Shown piece by piece: positions 46,360 to 55,254 of a stretch of 56,341 bases of DNA (position 1 is its first letter; each line of letters begins with the position of its first letter). This DNA is from Arthrobacter sp. ISL-65 (GTDB lineage Bacteria > Actinomycetota > Actinomycetes > Actinomycetales > Micrococcaceae). A program made the translations under genes and the position numbers. The notes beneath the pieces were generated by a model, which had not been told where the DNA came from, did no database searches, and saw only the letters and a list, made by a program, of their open reading frames with translations. The DNA is taken from assembly GCF_018613795.1 (NCBI RefSeq), contig NZ_JAGGPN010000018.1, forward strand, positions 1 to 56,341, in the 5' to 3' direction.

Positions 46360-47778
46360 ATGAAGACCTCAAAAGAAGCCGTCGGCAGTCCGGACCCTTC
46401 GGAGCTTCCCGAAGTGTCGGAGCCCCCTCGCCGCACCGTCAATATGGTGGCCGGCACGATCGGCCACTTCGTGGAGTGGTACGACTGGTACATTTACGGG
46501 CTGCTGGCAGCGGTGTTCTCGGGACAGATATTTCCAAGCGATTCCCCGTTCGCCTCCCTTGTCGCAGCACTGCTCACCTACGCGGTCGGGTTTGTTGTAC
46601 GCCCGCTCAGCGGAATCATCATCTCTCCACTGGCCGACCGCTTCGGCCGGCGGCTCATCCTGACCCTGTCCATCTCCGGCATGGCCCTCGGTGCTCTGAT
46701 CATCGGCCTCACACCGTCATTTGCGACGATCGGCTACGCAGCACCGATTCTCTTCCTGGTTGCACGCATCCTCCAGGGAATCTCGGCCGGCAGTGAGGCG
46801 CAGAGCGCCATCGCATTCATGGTTGAACACGCTCCCGCGAACCGAAGGGGCCTGTTCGGTTCGTTCTCCAACATGGCAAGCGGCTTCGCGACCCTCGCCG
46901 CCACCGGCGCCGCGGCAATGGTGACATCATCCTTCGCTCCAGCCGACCTCGCCGCCTGGGGTTGGCGCATCCCGTTCGTCGCGGGGGGCATCCTCGGCGT
47001 CGTCGGCCTTATCTTGAGGGCCCGGGCCGAAGAGACCCCTGAGTTTGAGGCAACTGCCCTCGTCGATCAAAAGTCCGCGCCGGCCCGCCTGATGGACCTG
47101 CTTCGCGAGCACCCGAAGGCTCTGCTCCAGGCAGCAGCGCTCTCTGCACCGGCCGTGGCCTACTACACCTGGGCCACCTTCCTCCCCACCTACGCCAAGC
47201 TGACCACCGGCCGGGACCTGTCCTCCACCCTGGCCGGCAGCGTTATCGGACTGGCCTTGCTGGTTATCATCGTGCCGATTTGCGGTGCGCTCTCCGACCG
47301 CCTCGGCCGACGCAAAATCTTCCCCATCATCGGCGCCATCGGCATGATCGTCCTCTTCTACCCCTTGCTCCTGCTGCTGAACCAGCCAGGCTTCGGCGTG
47401 TACGTTCTGGTATCGGCGTCCGGGTGGGTGGTCCTCGGTATCTGGCAGTCGGTCTACCCAACCATCCAGGCCGAACTGTTCCCAGCTGCGGTACGGGTAT
47501 CGGGCATCGGGTTCGCACACCAGATCGTCATCGCCGTCTTCGGCGGCACCGCGCCACTGATCGCCGCCGCATTCGTCGGTTCCGGACATCCCATGTACGT
47601 CGCGGTCTACATGATCGCCATTGTCGCCCTCTGCCTCGTCGTCTACTTCACGCTGCCGGAGACCGGCAACCGCGGTGACCGTGCCACGGTGGCGCTTGCT
47701 GACCCTGAAGTACTCGAAGGCGAACACCTGGTCTCGAGCCCCTCAACGGCCACCGACGAGGCAAAGCGTTCCCGGTAG
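46360..47778 (+). CDS. MHS-type major facilitator transporter
   Basis: 472 aa from ATG 46,360 after TGGAGAGTTCA. Twelve predicted helices; family landmarks GHFVEWYDWYIYG, RPLSGIIISPLADRFGRRLIL, RILQGISAGSE and GWRIPFVAGGILG are those of metabolite:H+ symporters (acids, sugar acids, osmolytes). It is probably the uptake system for the locus substrate, controlled by the LacI operators upstream. Confidence 0.92.
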   Translation: MKTSKEAVGSPDPSELPEVSEPPRRTVNMVAGTIGHFVEWYDWYIYGLLAAVFSGQIFPSDSPFASLVAALLTYAVGFVVRPLSGIIISPLADRFGRRLILTLSISGMALGALIIGLTPSFATIGYAAPILFLVARILQGISAGSEAQSAIAFMVEHAPANRRGLFGSFSNMASGFATLAATGAAAMVTSSFAPADLAAWGWRIPFVAGGILGVVGLILRARAEETPEFEATALVDQKSAPARLMDLLREHPKALLQAAALSAPAVAYYTWATFLPTYAKLTTGRDLSSTLAGSVIGLALLVIIVPICGALSDRLGRRKIFPIIGAIGMIVLFYPLLLLLNQPGFGVYVLVSASGWVVLGIWQSVYPTIQAELFPAAVRVSGIGFAHQIVIAVFGGTAPLIAAAFVGSGHPMYVAVYMIAIVALCLVVYFTLPETGNRGDRATVALADPEVLEGEHLVSSPSTATDEAKRSR

Positions 47779-47955
47779 GCACGCTGGTACCAAGTAGCCG
47801 TGACGGCTCGACTAGGCAAAAAGGGGATGTCTACCCCGAGTCTCTTCGAGCCGTCCGGCTCGCACTTGCGATCCCTCCGCAGGATCGAAACTCACATTGC
47901 ATTAGAAATGAAACACATTTTCTCCATAGGTGAAGAACAGAAAGGATGCCTTCAA

Positions 47956-48777
47956 GTGAACCAAATGATCATTAACACGTTTTCCTATCTATGGTCATCT
48001 ACGGCAATTGATGCGATAGCCGAACTTGTCGACAACGGGTACAAAACGTTCGAAGTTCCAGTCAGCTCTCCGCACTGCTGGCCGGATGAACTACCAGACT
48101 CCGAGCGCACGGCAATCAAAGCAAGACTGAACCAATACGGTGCCAAAATCAGGTCCTTGAACGCTGGTGGATATGACATCAACCTGGCGAGCCCCGGCGC
48201 CAACATGCGCCGCAAGAGCATTGATCACATCAAGTCAGTGATTGACCTGGCTGCCGCCTGGGATGTATCCGAGGTTGTCATATCCCCCGGCACACGCCGC
48301 CCAATGATTTCACCTTCACTGGAGAACACCTACGGATGGATGTACGAGAGCCTGGAAAGTCTCATCCCACTCGCCAAGCAGGGTGGCACACGACTGCTCT
48401 TTGAAAACACACCGTATTGTTTCACCCCTACCATCCAAGACCTGGCAGGTGTCGTCAGCACAATCAACGACGATGCGGTCAAGATCGTTTACGACGTCGC
48501 CAACGCCGCTTACATCGGAGAGGATCCCGTAGTAAGTCTGCGCGCGCATCACAAGTCCATCGGACTCGTGCACATTTCTGATACCGGAGCGGACAGCTGG
48601 GGTCACGACCCTATCGGAACGGGAGTCATCGATTGGGATGGGCTGGGTGACGCCGTCAAGGACACGTGTGGCGTCAAGAATGTCGTTCTTGAGATCATCC
48701 GTGAGGAGAACCCGGTTCAGGAATTTTCGAAGGCAATGCAGGACCTCAAGAACCACGGATGGGAGCTGGAAAGTTAA
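47956..48777 (+). CDS. Sugar phosphate isomerase/epimerase 2 (AP2 TIM barrel)
   Basis: The GTG at 47,956 is preferred, with AAAGGA upstream; the longer frame is unsupported. The 273-aa barrel has TFEVPVSSPHCWPDEL, LFENTPYCFTPTIQDL, IVYDVANAAYIGEDP, LVHISDTGADSWGHDP and LEIIREENP, the usual metal-ligand pattern. It is distant from isomerase 1. It lies in the transporter transcript or has its own start, and probably isomerises or dehydrates the imported compound. Confidence 0.88.
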   Translation: MNQMIINTFSYLWSSTAIDAIAELVDNGYKTFEVPVSSPHCWPDELPDSERTAIKARLNQYGAKIRSLNAGGYDINLASPGANMRRKSIDHIKSVIDLAAAWDVSEVVISPGTRRPMISPSLENTYGWMYESLESLIPLAKQGGTRLLFENTPYCFTPTIQDLAGVVSTINDDAVKIVYDVANAAYIGEDPVVSLRAHHKSIGLVHISDTGADSWGHDPIGTGVIDWDGLGDAVKDTCGVKNVVLEIIREENPVQEFSKAMQDLKNHGWELES

Positions 48778-48888
48778 CTCCAGCGCAGGAAACCCAGCTC
48801 CACATAGAATTTTCCAATCATATAAGCAACTTGCATTGTTAGAAGTGAATTTTCAATGCGAATCAACCTTTAAGAGGAGTTTGTACAA

Positions 48889-49677
48889 ATGAAGGCATTG
48901 GTCAGTGGCGGAAGTAGCGGAATCGGCGCAGCGGCATCCCTGAGATTAGCGGAGGCGGCTCTTGCACGTGGTGTGCACCCGATGATTGCCGTGTGCGGAC
49001 ACGAATCCAACAGCAGCCAAGACCAGGTTGTTCGTTCAATCCAGGCAATTGGAGGCACCGCCATTGCATTGGCAGGTGATCTCGGGGATCCCGATGTACC
49101 AGGCCAACTGGTCGGAGCTGCTGTAGCAGAATTCGGCGGCCTGGACGCGTTGGTAGCCAATGCCGGAATCGCTAACCCAGGAGCCCTATGCGATCTTTCC
49201 GTTGAGGACTGGGACGGAATGTTCTCCGTCAACCTCCGCGGCTCTTGGCTTCTTGCCAAAGCGAGCTACCCGCACTTGAAGGACAGCCATGGCGCCGCCT
49301 GTTTCACGTCCTCCATGTCCGGGCAGCAACCCCATGCGGGATCAGGCGCTTACAGCCCAAGTAAAGCTGCGTTGACGATGCTGGCCCAGACGCTCGCATT
49401 GGAATGGGCGCCCGACGGCATCCGCGTCAATGTGGTCTCCCCAGGCATGACTCACACACGGATGACGGAAAAAATGTACGAAGATCCCAAAATCAAAATG
49501 GCGAGGGAGCAAATTATCCCGCTGGCAAGGATCGGAGATCCCATGGATATAGCAAACGTGATCGAATTCCTCGTAAGCCCTCTGGCGGGTTACGTCACGG
49601 GACAGGATATTTGCGTCGATGGTGGCTTCTCAAAGTCCATCCTTAGTCATATCCCGGGCCGGCCAAGCTCGAAGTGA
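48889..49677 (+). CDS. SDR-family oxidoreductase
   Basis: 262 aa after AAGAGGAGTTTGTACAA. SGGSSGIG cofactor loop, VANAGIANPG, SSMSG (Ser), YSPSKAA (Tyr-Lys), VSPGMTHTRM, GYVTGQDICVDGG. It resembles glucose/gluconate-type dehydrogenases. It lies 111 bp after isomerase 2 on the same strand. Base composition of this and the isomerase gene looks slightly lower in GC than the minus operon, suggesting a separate origin. Confidence 0.92.
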   Translation: MKALVSGGSSGIGAAASLRLAEAALARGVHPMIAVCGHESNSSQDQVVRSIQAIGGTAIALAGDLGDPDVPGQLVGAAVAEFGGLDALVANAGIANPGALCDLSVEDWDGMFSVNLRGSWLLAKASYPHLKDSHGAACFTSSMSGQQPHAGSGAYSPSKAALTMLAQTLALEWAPDGIRVNVVSPGMTHTRMTEKMYEDPKIKMAREQIIPLARIGDPMDIANVIEFLVSPLAGYVTGQDICVDGGFSKSILSHIPGRPSSK

Positions 49678-50029
49678 TAGGCCAGATTCATGCTCGTATC
49701 CGGTGAAAGTATCCTAGCCGCGGGGCAGAACAAACGGTCCACCGTTGTGCACCGTTGGGAACGGCAGTTCCAGGCAGTTGCAGCAACTCCGCATACGGGA
49801 ACGGATTATTGCGTTTGGGGGCCGTCCAACTCGGCCGTAGCGTCATGGGCCCGCAAAAGACATCGCGGGTCCATGACGACGTTGAGACCGTACTGCCGAG
49901 TGGTGTTCAACAAGGTCCCATGAGACATTGCCGTTCACTCTTGGGCCTGAGCAGAGGCTGCCGGAAGAATCATTCGATGGTCTTGTTGAACCTCATCCAA
50001 TCGGCAGTACGCAAGGAGGAAGCTTGTAT
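49678..50029. other. Intergenic, no supported gene
   Basis: Overlapping short frames only. The RBS AAGGAGGAAGC at the right end belongs to the gene at 50,030. Confidence 0.3.
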
Positions 50030-50368
50030 ATGGCGAAAAGCGTTTTAGACGGCACAGAATGGACCGCAACAGAATTTGCGGTGCTTCGTCCGGAAAAGCA
50101 GAGAGCAACTCGCCAGGAATTGGCTTGCCTGTCTTGTGGCGGCCGCGCGGTGTTCCGATCAGGACCGAAGCGCCAGCCATCATTCGCCGCTCGACACCGG
50201 CGAGACTGCCATTTGGTCTCGCGGCCATGGAGCGCCTTCAATTTCCTTGCAGAAGCACAACACCCCTGTAGCGCGCTGGTACACCTACCGCCGGAGCTTG
50301 ACCTGGACACCAGGCCGGCCACGTCTTTTCGCACGGATGTCGCCGCCCTCACGCTGAACAACCTCTGA
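50030..50368 (+). CDS. Small zinc-finger-like protein, possibly truncated
   Basis: The ATG at 50,030 follows AAGGAGGAAGCTTGTAT. The 112-aa product carries LACLSCGGRAVFRSG...FAARHRRDCHL, a C-x2-C...H-x3-C type site as in the N-terminus of competence CoiA-like or mobile-element proteins. The rest is unrecognised and ends early, so it may be a shortened form of a larger protein. It is convergent with the ParB-like gene. Confidence 0.55.
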   Translation: MAKSVLDGTEWTATEFAVLRPEKQRATRQELACLSCGGRAVFRSGPKRQPSFAARHRRDCHLVSRPWSAFNFLAEAQHPCSALVHLPPELDLDTRPATSFRTDVAALTLNNL

Positions 50369-50462
50369 CAACACGCACACGGCCCTCAGATCGGAAGACG
50401 GCTTTGAGTCTCATAAAGGACACCTGGCGACGAATCCTAGGGTTATAAGACTGAGTGAGGGA

Positions 50463-50720
50463 CTACTGCGGAGGAGCGCTTTCTTCACGTGTTCTCTGAC
50501 CTGGCCGCAGCCGGCCTGCAGGGACGCCTGCCCACTTCTTTCCCCCGTTGTATTTCCGCTGTAGCCGCCGTAGCTCACGTAAGGTGGATGTTTCCACAAG
50601 CGCCGTGATTGAGGGGTAGCCCTCAAGCTGGCCGACGGCTTGGACGGCCGCACGGATCTGGTCCGCATCGTCTTCCGTGAAGTATGGGGAGACGGTCTTG
50701 GATTTCTTAGGAATCGGCAT
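50463..50720 (-). CDS. ParB-like plasmid partition protein
   Basis: 85 aa from ATG 50,720 (AGGGGAGAA upstream): VSPYFTEDDADQIRAAVQAV, GYPSITALVE and LRRLQRKYNGGKKW with a basic tail. It resembles the small DNA-binding ParB partners found on Arthrobacter-type plasmids; no ParA is adjacent. It lies 38 bp downstream of ssb on the same strand. Confidence 0.6.
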   Translation of the reverse strand: MPIPKKSKTVSPYFTEDDADQIRAAVQAVGQLEGYPSITALVETSTLRELRRLQRKYNGGKKWAGVPAGRLRPGQRTREESAPPQ

Positions 50721-50758
50721 TTCTCCCCTTCCCCGCTGCGACGGATCCTTTGCAACAT

Positions 50759-51307
50759 TTACCACGCGGGAGGTTCTGCGGTGACGCCGGCGATGTGGAC
50801 TCGGCCGCCAGGGTTGGCTCTGGTGCCGAACCAGGCATCATCGTCCGCGAATTCTCGTGGGCTGACGGTGAACTCATCTGCCGGGTGGGTACCGTCCATT
50901 ACCGCATCCTCGGTCCGTCGGTTCACAGCGGATGACCCTTCACTTTTCGTGAACTCACGGGAAATGTTCGTGTACCGCAGTGACGGACCGATCTCGTCCA
51001 CTTCGAGCTCAATCAAGGTGCGCTTCTCGCCTTCCTTGGTTTCGTAGGAACGGGACTTCAACCGGCCGGTGACGATGACGCGCATGCCCTTGGTCAGTGA
51101 CTCCGCCACGTTTTCTGCCGCTTCCCGCCAGACACTGGCACGGAGGAAAAGTGTCCCGCCGTCCTTCCACTCGTTGGATTGCTGGTCGAACGTCCTGGGC
51201 GTGGAAGCGACGGTGAAGTTCGCAACCGCCGACCCGCTCGGGGTGAACCGCAGCTCGGGGTCGTTGGTGAGGTTGCCGATGACTGTGATGGTGGTTTCGC
51301 CTGACAT
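50759..51307 (-). CDS. ssb: Single-stranded DNA-binding protein
   Basis: 182 aa. The OB fold (about 1-112) reads [67 protein letters not shown]. The tail is short of glycine and ends TAEPPAW instead of the usual acidic DDDxPF-type tip, so contact with replication partners may be altered. Its link to a ParB-like gene suggests a plasmid copy rather than the chromosomal housekeeping gene. Confidence 0.92.
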   Translation of the reverse strand: MSGETTITVIGNLTNDPELRFTPSGSAVANFTVASTPRTFDQQSNEWKDGGTLFLRASVWREAAENVAESLTKGMRVIVTGRLKSRSYETKEGEKRTLIELEVDEIGPSLRYTNISREFTKSEGSSAVNRRTEDAVMDGTHPADEFTVSPREFADDDAWFGTRANPGGRVHIAGVTAEPPAW

Positions 51308-51716
51308 GGTTTCGTCCTTTTCTCTGGTTTCGTTCTGGCGGATTAGTTACTGGGCGTAAGAGCTGTGTAGTTCATGGCGGCGGTGACGAGCTTGTGGGTG
51401 CCGAGAGCCCGGTTGCCTGGCACTCCAGCCGGTTACGCACCATGCACGGCACTAGAACTATTCCGGAAGACCCTCCAGAGCTCTAGAGAATGTCCAATTC
51501 TGCAAGTCGACGTCGACGCCTAGAGTCCTCTTGTCATGAGCAACGTGGGCCATCCCATTCACTAGGTTCCGAACCAAAGCGACTTTGGCAGCTTTTTGTC
51601 CCAGAGACCATCGGGATTTTTGGAGCCTACGGTTCGGCTCCGCACACCATTTCAGGCACTCGGTCACGTGAAGGCCAAAGAGCTGACCAGGGCCAAGGTT
51701 CAGAGAGCAGACATCC
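51308..51716. other. Intergenic, no supported gene
   Basis: The region lies between divergent ssb and ABC-importer genes and presumably holds promoters for both. No clear motif was found. Confidence 0.3.
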
Positions 51717-52517
51717 GTGACAAAGCAGGTACCCATAACCATGAGAAATTCGCCCGCGAAGGCCACCAGCCCCGCCATCAAACTCGAAAATGTGGAAAAG
51801 CGATTTGGCGACCACGTGGTCCTGAAGCAGGTGTCCCTTACTGTTGATGAGGGCCAGGTGCTGGCCTTGATTGGCCCCAGCGGTGCCGGCAAGAGCACCC
51901 TCCTGAGGTGCATCAACTTGCTCGAGCGACCAACAGCCGGGACTATCACAGTGGACGGCGTAACGGTTGAGACCGACCACAAAGTTAGCGCCAGAGAGCT
52001 GGCGGCCCTGCGCTCCCGCGTCGGCATGGTTTTCCAGTCATTCAACCTTTTCCCTCACATGACGGCCCTTCGCAACATAGCGCTCCCGCAACAGCGGGTG
52101 CTGGGCCGGAGCAAGGAAGAGGCAGAGGAACGAGCACACACATTGCTCAAACGCGTGGGGCTTGCTGATAAGGCACTACAGTATCCAGGACGCTGCTCAG
52201 GAGGCCAGCAGCAGCGCATCGCGATTGCACGGGCGCTGGCACTCGATCCGAAGGTCATGCTCTTCGACGAGCCAACATCTGCCCTGGACCCGGAGCTCGG
52301 CCTTGAGGTCCTAAAGGTCATGCGTGAGCTGGCGGACGAGGGTATGACCATGGCTATCGTGACCCACGAGATGCAGTTCGCGCGGGACGTAAGCGATCAT
52401 CTCGTGGTGATGAGTGACGGCGCCATCACCGAAGAAGGCGACCCCCAGGAAATATTCGCTGCTCCCCAGCAGCAGCGAACACGCGACTTCCTCCGGGCAG
52501 TATTGGACCGTCGATGA
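51717..52517 (+). CDS. Polar amino-acid ABC importer, ATPase
   Basis: The frame opens with GTG 51,717 and has ATG at 51,741; neither has a strong RBS, so the start is uncertain. Walker A GPSGAGKST, Q-loop VFQSFNLFPHMTALRNI, signature CSGGQQQR, Walker B VMLFDEPTSALDPE and H-loop VTHEMQFA match the GlnQ/HisP type. First gene of a four-gene operon, overlapping the next by 4 bp. Confidence 0.95.
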   Translation: MTKQVPITMRNSPAKATSPAIKLENVEKRFGDHVVLKQVSLTVDEGQVLALIGPSGAGKSTLLRCINLLERPTAGTITVDGVTVETDHKVSARELAALRSRVGMVFQSFNLFPHMTALRNIALPQQRVLGRSKEEAEERAHTLLKRVGLADKALQYPGRCSGGQQQRIAIARALALDPKVMLFDEPTSALDPELGLEVLKVMRELADEGMTMAIVTHEMQFARDVSDHLVVMSDGAITEEGDPQEIFAAPQQQRTRDFLRAVLDRR

Positions 52518-53167
52518 CGGGGAACGTGTGGGCATTCGTGGCCCAGGGTGTGTCCGCCACAGCTCAACTCACGGTCCTCGGTTTCGCCTTAGGAGCCGTG
52601 TTGGGTCTTCCTCTGGTGGTCATGCGGGCTGCACCCGTAGGGCCGGTCCGCTGGATAGGCAGAGGGTTCATCGAGCTCGTTCGGGGGGTCCCGTTGGTAG
52701 TTTGGCTCTTTCTCATTTACAACGGACCGACACAGTTTGATCCACGGTTGGGTTCAGTCTTTACCTCCGGAGCTTCGGCCATCGCGGCAATCGGATTGGT
52801 ATCGGCCGCCCATATGGCTGAAATTTATCGCGGATCGCTAAAAGCCATTAACCAATCCCAGTGGGAAGCTGCGGACGCATTGGGTATGCCCCGGCTGGAC
52901 ACAGCAACCAAAGTCATCGGTCCTCAAATGATCCGTGTTGCCGTGCCTGCCTCTGCGGCATATGCGATTGGCCTCATCAAGGACTCATCCCTTGCGTCCA
53001 CCATCGGCGTCTTCGAAATCACGTATTACGCAAACACCGCGGCAGGATCTACCAGTTCCGCACTGCCATTTTTTATCGCCGGTGCATACTACGTTGCCCT
53101 CACGATCCCTTCAGCATGGGCGGCACGGCGCCTCGATAACCGGTTACGTCGAAAGGTTGCCCGATGA
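52514..53167 (+). CDS. Polar amino-acid ABC importer, permease 1
   Basis: 217 aa, about five helices, HisM/GlnP type: GFIELVRGVPLVVWLFLIYN and the EAA loop EAADALGMPRLDTATKVIGPQ. Overlaps of 4 bp on both sides (ATGA) couple it to the ATPase and to permease 2, with which it should form a heterodimer. Confidence 0.93.
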   Translation: MTGNVWAFVAQGVSATAQLTVLGFALGAVLGLPLVVMRAAPVGPVRWIGRGFIELVRGVPLVVWLFLIYNGPTQFDPRLGSVFTSGASAIAAIGLVSAAHMAEIYRGSLKAINQSQWEAADALGMPRLDTATKVIGPQMIRVAVPASAAYAIGLIKDSSLASTIGVFEITYYANTAAGSTSSALPFFIAGAYYVALTIPSAWAARRLDNRLRRKVAR

Positions 53168-53820
53168 ATGAGATTTGGAATGACTTCATGACATACCGGT
53201 CCGAACTTATTGATGGGCTTGGAGTGAGTATTCGCCTGGCACTTCTGACCTTTGCCATAGGACTCCCCGCCGGGCTCCTGCTGGCGGTTGCGAGTTTTAG
53301 CCGGTCCAAAGCAGTCCGCATCACGGCTGTTGTCCTGGTGGAGATCGGCCGGGGAACGCCGGCCCTGGTAATGCTTCAGCTCGTGTATTACGGGATTCCG
53401 GTCACTTTGACCGGCTTCCTCTCAGCAGGAATTGCTCTGGCACTGACCACCGCCGCTTACACCAGCGAAATCATCCGAGGTGGCCTGCAAGCCGTTCCGG
53501 AGGCGGAGATTGAAGCCGGCCAGGCTCTGGGACTCAAGAACTTTCACATCATGCGCGACATTGTGATCCCTCAAGGCCTGCGGATCGCAATCCCACCCTT
53601 GCTGGGCTTCTGCATCATTATCTTCCAAGCCACGTCACTGGCGTTCACTATAGCCGTGCCGGAGCTTCTGGCTCAGGCAAAATCCATCGCGAACGTTAAC
53701 TTCCACTACTTCAACGTTTTCGTGATTGCTGGCCTTCTCTATGCCGTGATCACGGTCCCGGCAAGCCTTATGACAGACCGTCTGGAACGGAAAATGTCTC
53801 GCCATCTTCAAATGCAATAA
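53164..53820 (+). CDS. Polar amino-acid ABC importer, permease 2
   Basis: 218 aa, about five helices: VEIGRGTPALVMLQLVYYGIP and EAA loop EAGQALGLKNFHIMRDIVIPQ. It overlaps permease 1 by 4 bp and lies 32 bp before the binding protein. Confidence 0.93.
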   Translation: MNEIWNDFMTYRSELIDGLGVSIRLALLTFAIGLPAGLLLAVASFSRSKAVRITAVVLVEIGRGTPALVMLQLVYYGIPVTLTGFLSAGIALALTTAAYTSEIIRGGLQAVPEAEIEAGQALGLKNFHIMRDIVIPQGLRIAIPPLLGFCIIIFQATSLAFTIAVPELLAQAKSIANVNFHYFNVFVIAGLLYAVITVPASLMTDRLERKMSRHLQMQ

Positions 53821-53852
53821 CCCACACGCACTGCAAACAAGGAGATACACAC

Positions 53853-54701
53853 ATGCGCAAAATCGCTGCTCTAGTAGGAACCACGCTTCTTGCAGTAACC
53901 GCTCTAACTGGATGTGCCCTGGATTCCGCCAGCGCGCCGGCGAAGGCGGATTGCACGCCCGCACACTCGGGTCTATCTACCGTGAGCAAGGGCGTGCTCT
54001 CAGTATCAGCAGCTACCCTGCCGCCTTTCACACAGGTGGACGGCACGAAACTGGCAGGGGCAGAAGGCAAGATCTTGGACAAGATAGCAGCCATGGAATG
54101 CCTGACCCTTGCTGCCCAGCCGCTCGACACAGCCTCCGTCATCTCATCGGCACAAAACGGGCGGGTAGACGTCGCTGCCGGTAACTGGTACTGCACAGCA
54201 GAACGCGCCAAGGCAATGTCCCTGGCAGGCCCCGTCTACGGTGACCAAATCGGCATCCTCTCCTCCTCCGGAGCCAAAACGTTCTCCGAGCTCGAAGGCA
54301 AGACTGTCGGAACAGTGGACGGCTATCAGTGGAACGCTGAATTCAAGACTCTTTACGGCGCAGGCCTAAAAACCTACCCCAATGCGACCGCCATGATCAG
54401 CGATCTCAAGGCCGGGCGTATCGATGCGGCCGTTGACTCTTACGGTTCAGCTAAATATTCCAACGCGCAGAATAGTGATAAGTGGAAGGTCGAGGTCCCT
54501 GAACCCGACAAGCGGGTGGCGTCCAGCGTAAATCCTGCCCAGGTCTGCTTCCCGGTTCCAAAGTCGAACGAAACGTTGGCCAAAGCGATCATCAGCGATC
54601 TCGAGAAACTTCGTTCTGACGGAACTTTGGCGGACATCCTGGGGGACAACGGGCTGGACCGATCAGCCGCAGATGTGAAAGAACTCCAGTTAATCAGCTG
54701 A
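53853..54701 (+). CDS. ABC importer substrate-binding lipoprotein
   Basis: 282 aa after AAGGAG. Signal with lipobox LTGC (Cys21). Two-lobed SBP_bac_3-like domain: LSVSAATLPPFTQVDG, GRVDVAAGNWYCTAERAKAM, FSELEGKTVGTVDGYQW, LKAGRIDAAVDSYG. Extra Cys residues (Cys34, Cys83 region, Trp-Tyr-Cys, VCFPV) may form disulfides. The ligand is probably an amino acid or similar cation, not defined by sequence. Confidence 0.92.
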   Translation: MRKIAALVGTTLLAVTALTGCALDSASAPAKADCTPAHSGLSTVSKGVLSVSAATLPPFTQVDGTKLAGAEGKILDKIAAMECLTLAAQPLDTASVISSAQNGRVDVAAGNWYCTAERAKAMSLAGPVYGDQIGILSSSGAKTFSELEGKTVGTVDGYQWNAEFKTLYGAGLKTYPNATAMISDLKAGRIDAAVDSYGSAKYSNAQNSDKWKVEVPEPDKRVASSVNPAQVCFPVPKSNETLAKAIISDLEKLRSDGTLADILGDNGLDRSAADVKELQLIS

Positions 54702-55254
54702 TTTGCCATGGGGATAATGTTTCTTGTCACCCGACGAGAGAGTGCGGTGGTGGAGAGAATAGCAGCCTCTCCACCACCCGGATCCGGTGACGCCGAGGCC
54801 ACGAAGCTCGGCGCAGCAGCGTCACTTTCGCCGTCATCCCGTTGATGGCCCTCTCAGCCTCGGCACACAGGCACGGACGCGCTGACGATGATGTGGCACG
54901 CGTTGTCGGCATCAGCGGAAAGCAGGACCTCTGCCGACGGCGGCTCCTGTCAGCCGCACTGAGGATCGGTCACGGCCTGTAAGAGCCTGTTCCTAAACCC
55001 CGAAAGACCTGTGACTGGGCCGTGAGTCGGCGTGGCGGCCTTTAACGCAGTGGAACTCCTGTTAATCCGGTGATTGTTGACGTCGCCGGTTCCCAGGAGT
55101 TCCTTCGTGCTAGTTTGCCGTACCCATGATGAAAGCGCCACCGGGCGACGAGACTCACCAATAGTGCTCGCGAAACGGGGTGCATGCCTCATTTGAGAAA
55201 CGCTCGCGAAATCAGGGTCTGTCAGATTAACGGTGGGTCTGGCCTGGCTTGTGG
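54702..55254. other. Intergenic with hairpin and IS-flanking sequence
   Basis: A 12-bp inverted repeat GGTGGTGGAGAG/CTCTCCACCACC at 54,746-54,778 with a 9-nt loop probably ends the importer operon. A second feature is the word GCTCGCGAAA, present twice near 55,162 and 55,202. GGGTCTGTCAGATTAACGG near 55,216 may be the IS256 terminal end. No gene is supported. Confidence 0.45.
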
